Source: G963665925 sp963665925
Lineage (GTDB): Bacteria; Bacillota; Clostridia; Peptostreptococcales; Acidaminobacteraceae
NCBI GenBank assembly: GCA_963665925.1
Contig: OY762511.1
Span: 2,914,001 to 2,978,000, forward strand
Reading direction: 5' to 3'
DNA length: 64,000 nt
Both the position numbers and the translations under genes were made by a program. Below the pieces are notes generated by a model. That model had not been told where the DNA came from and made no database searches. It saw nothing but the letters and a program-made list of their open reading frames with translations. Position 1 is the first letter of the stretch. Each line of letters begins with the position of its first letter. Shown here piece after piece: positions 59,949 through 64,000 of the stretch.

Positions 59949-60875
59949 ATGCGAATAGATACTTTGCAAATGGAGTGCTTTTTATCTGTTGCAGCACATT
60001 TGAATTTTACAGTTGCAGCAAATGAAATGTTCATTTCGCAGCCTGCCATCAGTAGGAAGGTGGCAGCACTAGAGAAAGAACTGGGGGTTGTTCTCATTGA
60101 CCGGTCATGTCGTGAGTTGAAATTGACAGAATCCGGTGAAGAAATGCGGGCATTTTTTTTAACGTTCATTCAGCAGCTCGACGAGATAAAATATCGACTG
60201 CTTAAAGATACCGGCTCAGTCTGTGAAGAGTTGCATATTGGAATTTTTGAAGGATGGAGCCTGTCAGCCTTCCTTAGAAAGACCCTGCGTGATTTCAAAA
60301 TGATTTATGAAGGTGTCGAAATCATTATAGATGCCTGCAGTGAGAAGGACTTGATTAACGGTCTTAAAACAGGACGTTACGATGTCGTTTTTCTCCTGAA
60401 GATAAGCATAAAATGCGCACTCAACAGAGGCTACATTAACAATGTTTCTGTATATGATCTTATTGATGTCCATAAAAAGCTCTACTTTTCTTCCCATAAC
60501 GCACTGGCGGGTAAGCAGGATCTGACTATGGCTGATTTTGAAAAGCAGACGCTGTATACCTTTAGAAGTGATATTGTTCCGCTCGATATCATCATGAATA
60601 AGGAGTTGTGCACTAAGTATGGAATCAAGCCAAATGTGAAAGTCTTGTCCACTTTGGATGCTGTTCTGAGTGCAATCAGCACGGGAAGCGGGTTTGCGAT
60701 GTTTGATGAGTTGAACCGCATCAAGTACAATTCAGAGTTTATGAGCCTGAAGTTAAAGGATAAGCACGGAATCAGTATGGTTGTCTCAAAGGAAACGACT
60801 TCCTGCGCTCTTGAGACCTTTGTCAAATATTGTGATGAAATTGGCTATGACCATATTATCAGCGACAAGGTGTAG
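59949..60875 (+). CDS. LysR-family transcriptional regulator (308 aa)
   Basis: The DNA-binding domain reads RIDTLQMECFLSVAAHLNFTVAANEMFISQPAISRKVAALEKELGVVLIDRSCRELKLTESG (1-63). The effector domain has the LysR fold, with LHIGIFEGWSLSAFLRKTL and GRYDVVFLLKISI, but several cysteines and an unusual lysine-rich profile. AAAGGGAGT precedes the ATG. It is not a close copy of the first LysR, so the two probably answer different ligands. It may control the MFS carrier 700 bases downstream. Confidence 0.92.
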   Translation: MRIDTLQMECFLSVAAHLNFTVAANEMFISQPAISRKVAALEKELGVVLIDRSCRELKLTESGEEMRAFFLTFIQQLDEIKYRLLKDTGSVCEELHIGIFEGWSLSAFLRKTLRDFKMIYEGVEIIIDACSEKDLINGLKTGRYDVVFLLKISIKCALNRGYINNVSVYDLIDVHKKLYFSSHNALAGKQDLTMADFEKQTLYTFRSDIVPLDIIMNKELCTKYGIKPNVKVLSTLDAVLSAISTGSGFAMFDELNRIKYNSEFMSLKLKDKHGISMVVSKETTSCALETFVKYCDEIGYDHIISDKV

Positions 60876-61180
60876 AAAAAATTTAGTATTAAAATTCTGA
60901 TGAACTGCTCTAGGTACCATGGGATACCCTGTCTGGTAATAGAGTGGTTCTTCTTATTGTGTAAAAAAGTTGAAGTAACATCAAAAAATACTACAAGTGT
61001 TGAAATATCAGAATTATGCATAAAGTGAATAACTGTAATACAAGAATTGCATTGGGAGATACACCGCACCAGGTGATATATTTGTGGTAGAGATGCGCTA
61101 ATTTTCAACAATCGGACGTATCGTAATGCATATAACGAATTATACGATGCGTGAAAGAATCGCTATAATTAAGGTGAAGT

Positions 61181-61387
61181 ATGAAGTCACAAAACAATGA
61201 ATTCGTCTCCAGGTTCAAATTTGTCCACCTGAATTTCTGCAAAGATATAAATGCAGCTGTCATGGGACAAGGGTTTGAAAATGGGTCAAGTGTGACCTGG
61301 TACATCCAAATATTACCATTTATTTTTATTTGCTCAGCCCTGCTAAACTGTGGATTGAATGGACACAAAGAGGAAGCTTGCAGGTGA
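61181..61387 (+). CDS. Doubtful small ORF with one hydrophobic segment (68 aa)
   Basis: The frame has a TATAAT and AAGGTG just upstream of its ATG and one hydrophobic stretch (YIQILPFIFICSALLN, residues about 42-57), with four cysteines. Nothing in it is recognised. The promoter and ribosome site are too close together to be convincing, so it may be chance. Confidence 0.2.
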   Translation: MKSQNNEFVSRFKFVHLNFCKDINAAVMGQGFENGSSVTWYIQILPFIFICSALLNCGLNGHKEEACR

Positions 61388-61444
61388 ACAGTACATTTTC
61401 AGGAGTAGACAGGTAAATGAAGTTTGGTTGAATTGAGGCGCTCG

Positions 61445-61458
61445 TGAAAACGTTTTCT
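61445..61458 (+). promoter_or_regulatory. CcpA cre-like operator upstream of the MFS carrier
   Basis: TGAAAACGTTTTCT differs from the TGWAANCGNTNWCA cre consensus only at the last base. It lies 113 bases before the MFS start, where carbon catabolite control would act. Confidence 0.5.
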
Positions 61459-61570
61459 ATTTTTATCTGCAATTTTATTTAAGTGAATCGTAAATTTTTC
61501 CGGTTAAACCCACGATGGAATCTGATAATTTGCGGTAATTTGTATTTTACCTGCTAGGAGGAAAACAGCA

Positions 61571-62803
61571 ATGGAATTCAAGAAAAAAAGATGGTTATAT
61601 TTAGCGGCGGCGATGGTACTCGCGCTTTGCTCAGGTATTGGTTATACCTGGAGTGTCTTTCAAAAACCGCTTATGGATAATTTCGATTGGGCACTAAAAA
61701 CAATTTCGTTGACATTTACGATTCAGGTCATGGTTTCGACACTGTTCCCAATAGTTATTGGTGGTCTTCAAAAGAAAATTGGTACAAAGAATTACATACG
61801 CCTAGGTATTGCAATTTATACACTGGGGCTTGTCGCAACGATGTTCACACCATCAATCGGATACCTGTACATCGTATTCGGTGTTATTGTCGGTATCGGT
61901 ATCAGTATTCTATATCCTTGTCTTATTGCTTACAGCACAAGCCTTTTTCCCGATAAAACGGGCATGGCATCTGGCATGCTGGCATGCGCCTATGGTGCAG
62001 GTGCGATTCTGTGGGCGCCAACAGCGACGTTCATTATGGGCAAATACGGTATCTTGAATGTCTTCGGTTTCTTTGGTGTTCTGTTCGCAGTTGTCATGAT
62101 TCCAGTTTCATTTGTTATCAAAAACATTCCAGAAGGCTACACGGTTGTAACTTCAAATGCGTCTAAGGCTTCAGGCTCACAGTATGAAGTTAAAGACTAT
62201 ACTTGGCGAGAAATGATCAGAACGCCTAAATACTATGTGCTTGTTCTTACGTTGACACTGGGTGCGACTGCAGGGCTTATGATCATGGCGCATTTGTCGG
62301 GCATTCTTCAGGAATCTCAGCACATGACAGCAGAAAAGGCAGCACTTCTTCTAGGTCTGACATCCATTTTCAACGCATCGGGCAGATTTCTTTTCGGATT
62401 TATCTCTGACAAGATGGGCAGATACAATGTCATGATTCTTCTGTTTGGTATTCTTTGCGGTTCGATGGTTCTGCTGACAAAAGCCAGCGGCATGCTCTTT
62501 GTTGCGGGCATATTGGCAATTGGATCTTGCTACGGCGGTTTTACATCCATGTTTTCCCCGATTTGTGCAGATAACTTCGGAATGAAAAATCTGTCTGTGA
62601 ACTACGCATTTCTATATGTTGCATACGGATTCGGCGGATTTGTAGGGCCACAGCTTGCAGCACGCGTCAAGACTGCAAGTGGCGGATATGAAGCTGCATT
62701 CATGATTGTAGCAGCTATGTGTATTGCGGGAATTGGCTTAAGTGTTTATATGAAAAATCAAGTAGAAAGAAATTCGAAAAAAAATGTCGAAAGAATTGCA
62801 TAG
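61571..62803 (+). CDS. MFS transporter, oxalate/formate antiporter (OFA) family (410 aa)
   Basis: Twelve membrane segments. The start KKRWLYLAAAMVLALCSGIGYTWSVFQKPLMDNFDW is a hallmark of the OFA family, followed by TFTIQVMVSTLFPIVIGGLQKKIG, GIGISILYPCLIAYSTSLFPDKTGMASGMLACAYGAGAILWAP and FGFISDKMGRYN. Members exchange oxalate, formate, pyruvate or other small acids. AGGAGGAAAACAGCA precedes the ATG. The next gene, an iron-sulfur oxidoreductase, starts 10 bases downstream and is probably co-transcribed, which favours formate or another small acid as substrate. Confidence 0.92.
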   Translation: MEFKKKRWLYLAAAMVLALCSGIGYTWSVFQKPLMDNFDWALKTISLTFTIQVMVSTLFPIVIGGLQKKIGTKNYIRLGIAIYTLGLVATMFTPSIGYLYIVFGVIVGIGISILYPCLIAYSTSLFPDKTGMASGMLACAYGAGAILWAPTATFIMGKYGILNVFGFFGVLFAVVMIPVSFVIKNIPEGYTVVTSNASKASGSQYEVKDYTWREMIRTPKYYVLVLTLTLGATAGLMIMAHLSGILQESQHMTAEKAALLLGLTSIFNASGRFLFGFISDKMGRYNVMILLFGILCGSMVLLTKASGMLFVAGILAIGSCYGGFTSMFSPICADNFGMKNLSVNYAFLYVAYGFGGFVGPQLAARVKTASGGYEAAFMIVAAMCIAGIGLSVYMKNQVERNSKKNVERIA

Positions 62804-62813
62804 GAGTTGAACG

Positions 62814-64000
62814 ATGAAAAAGATCACACTGCAAATTGACGGGCATACAATCGAGGCAACGCAGGGGGAGAATCTGCTGCAGGCGGCACTGGATGCGGGA
62901 ATATACATTCCGCACCTTTGCTACCATCCCGACTTGACACCTCAGGGCGGGTGCAAGCTTTGCACCGTAGAAATACAGGGCAGCACAAAGCTGGTCCAGT
63001 CCTGTAAAACAATCGTTGAAGAAGGTATGGTTGTGAGCACGAAAACCGATAAGGTCAAGCATCTTAGACAGGTGGCGCTGGAACTCATGCTTGCAAGCCA
63101 TCCTAAGGACTGTACTTCCTGTGACAAGTACCTGAACTGTGAACTTCAGGCACTGATGCAGTATATGGGTGTGGCGCATTCAAGGCTTAAAGAGATTGAT
63201 AAGGACAACACGCGAATTTCGGTTTCTGACAACCTGATACAGAAGGAGATGTTCAGATGTATCCAGTGTGGCAGATGTGTACGTGCCTGCAGCGAGCTTC
63301 GTGGTGTAGACGCCCTTTCCTATAACAAGAAAAACGGTGAAACATATGTAGGCACAAAGGACGACCTACCGCACAATGAGACGGACTGCAGATTCTGTGG
63401 TGCATGTGTCGAAGTTTGTCCAACAGGCGCCATACAGGATGTCAAAGGTGTATTCTCAAAGGAATCTCCAAAGCACCTGTCTTATATTCCTTGCAAGGAT
63501 GCCTGTCCAGCCCATACGGATATTCCGACATATGTGCGCCTGACTGGTGAAGGCAAGTATGGTGAAGCGGTATCCGTACTCAGGGAAAAACTGACCTTCC
63601 CGCATTCCCTCGGCTTTGTTTGTACGCATGTCTGTGAAACAGGGTGCAAGCGAACGCATTTGAATGAAGCGGTTTCAATTCGGGAACTGAAAAAGTTCGC
63701 AGTCGAAAATGATAAGGAAGCCCTGTGGAAAAAGAACGTTGAAATCGGCAGTAAAACAGATAAGCGTGTTGCAGTAATCGGTGGTGGGCCATCTGGTATG
63801 ACGGGTGCATACTATCTTGCCAAGAAGGGACATGCTGTTACGGTTTATGAAAGACAGGCACGCGCTGGTGGCATGCTCTCATACGGAATTCCAAAATATA
63901 GACTGCCACAGGAGGTTGTGGACAGGGAAATAGACATACTGCTGGAGTCGGGTATTGAACTCAAGCTTGGTAGAGATGTGACTTCAATCAATGATTTGAA
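62814..64000 (+). CDS. NuoG/HydA-like ferredoxin domain fused to a GltD-like FAD oxidoreductase, incomplete at window end (395 aa seen)
   Basis: The N-terminus is a [2Fe-2S] domain with C-x10-C-x2-C-x13-C (CYHP...GGCKLC, residues about 36-63). Next comes a His/Cys [4Fe-4S] motif (HPKDCTSCDKYLNC, about 98-111) and two further [4Fe-4S] sites, CIQCGRCVRAC near 148 and CRFCGACVEVC near 195. From residue 222 on it becomes the GltD-like module: CKDACPAHTDIPTYVRL, then VCTHVCETGC and the FAD-binding VAVIGGGPSGMTGAYYLAKKG near 322. It runs off the window in frame. Such fusions serve as NAD(P)H-linked electron-transfer subunits, for example beside formate dehydrogenase or hydrogenase. GGAG lies before the ATG. 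Confidence 0.88.
   Translation, partial: MKKITLQIDGHTIEATQGENLLQAALDAGIYIPHLCYHPDLTPQGGCKLCTVEIQGSTKLVQSCKTIVEEGMVVSTKTDKVKHLRQVALELMLASHPKDCTSCDKYLNCELQALMQYMGVAHSRLKEIDKDNTRISVSDNLIQKEMFRCIQCGRCVRACSELRGVDALSYNKKNGETYVGTKDDLPHNETDCRFCGACVEVCPTGAIQDVKGVFSKESPKHLSYIPCKDACPAHTDIPTYVRLTGEGKYGEAVSVLREKLTFPHSLGFVCTHVCETGCKRTHLNEAVSIRELKKFAVENDKEALWKKNVEIGSKTDKRVAVIGGGPSGMTGAYYLAKKGHAVTVYERQARAGGMLSYGIPKYRLPQEVVDREIDILLESGIELKLGRDVTSINDL

Larger units (their letters stand above)
60876..61570 (+). other. Long intergenic region before the MFS carrier gene
   Basis: About 700 bases with no recognised gene. Contents: an inverted repeat CGTATCGTA (61117-61125) / TACGATGCG (61143-61151), a TATAAT at 61164-61169, a doubtful 68-codon frame at 61181-61387, and an almost perfect CcpA cre box TGAAAACGTTTTCT at 61445-61458. 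The AGGAGG of the MFS gene is at 61557. Confidence 0.5.

Overview
The window looks like chromosome of a low-to-moderate GC Clostridia-type Firmicute living anaerobically. Ribosome binding sites are strong AGGAGG types. GTG and TTG starts are common. Ferredoxin-like proteins are abundant, and the substrates implied are amino acids, small acids and diols. No tRNA, rRNA, CRISPR array, integrase or intact insertion sequence was seen. I cannot name the species.

Layout. 1-8.2 kb is a redox and metal-cluster region. It has a small ferredoxin, a secreted Gly/Asn-rich protein, a minus-strand operon of a ten-helix membrane protein plus a CoA-disulfide-reductase-like flavoprotein, and a divergent pair: DUF5320 on one side, and on the other a second flavoprotein followed by NifX-like / MinD-ferredoxin / MinD-ferredoxin / NifX-like genes. 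Two near-consensus promoters between the divergent genes each carry two copies of a GGCATATGCC-type motif. 8.2-13.9 kb is a TetR regulator with an array of five operator-like repeats, a MacB-like ABC ATPase, an FtsX permease, a membrane fusion protein, a YCII protein and a GGDEF remnant. 14.2-22.9 kb is a complete chemosensory operon (cheA, cheW, MCP, cheR, cheB) ending in a cysteine-bearing PAS kinase and a lone receiver. A palindromic repeat element follows. 23.5-31 kb holds an aminotransferase, a three-gene signalling module (HD-GYP response regulator, solute-binding lipoprotein, hybrid kinase), a DUF2202 protein and a VanX-like dipeptidase.

31.2-49.6 kb is a full 1,2-propanediol utilisation (PDU) bacterial microcompartment locus. 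A PocR-domain histidine kinase and an AraC-type response regulator precede pduA-B-C-D-E-G-H-K-J-L-eutJ-M-N-O-P-S-(membrane protein)-T-Q. B12-dependent diol dehydratase (CDE, reactivated by GH, cofactor from PduO) would make propionaldehyde inside a shell of A/B/J/K/N/T. PduP plus PduL and PduQ would then dispose of it, with PduS and PduT handling electrons. pduU, pduV, pduW, pduX and a diol facilitator are absent. An uncharacterised 275-residue membrane protein sits inside the operon between pduS and pduT.

49.7-64 kb holds a tRNA-dihydrouridine synthase (minus strand), an M20 amidohydrolase with a Na+/alanine-type symporter, a complete branched-chain amino-acid ABC transporter (livKHMGF), two LysR regulators, an oxalate/formate-family MFS carrier, and the start of a large iron-sulfur/flavin oxidoreductase that runs off the end. 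This suggests a peptide and amino-acid fermenter with formate handling.
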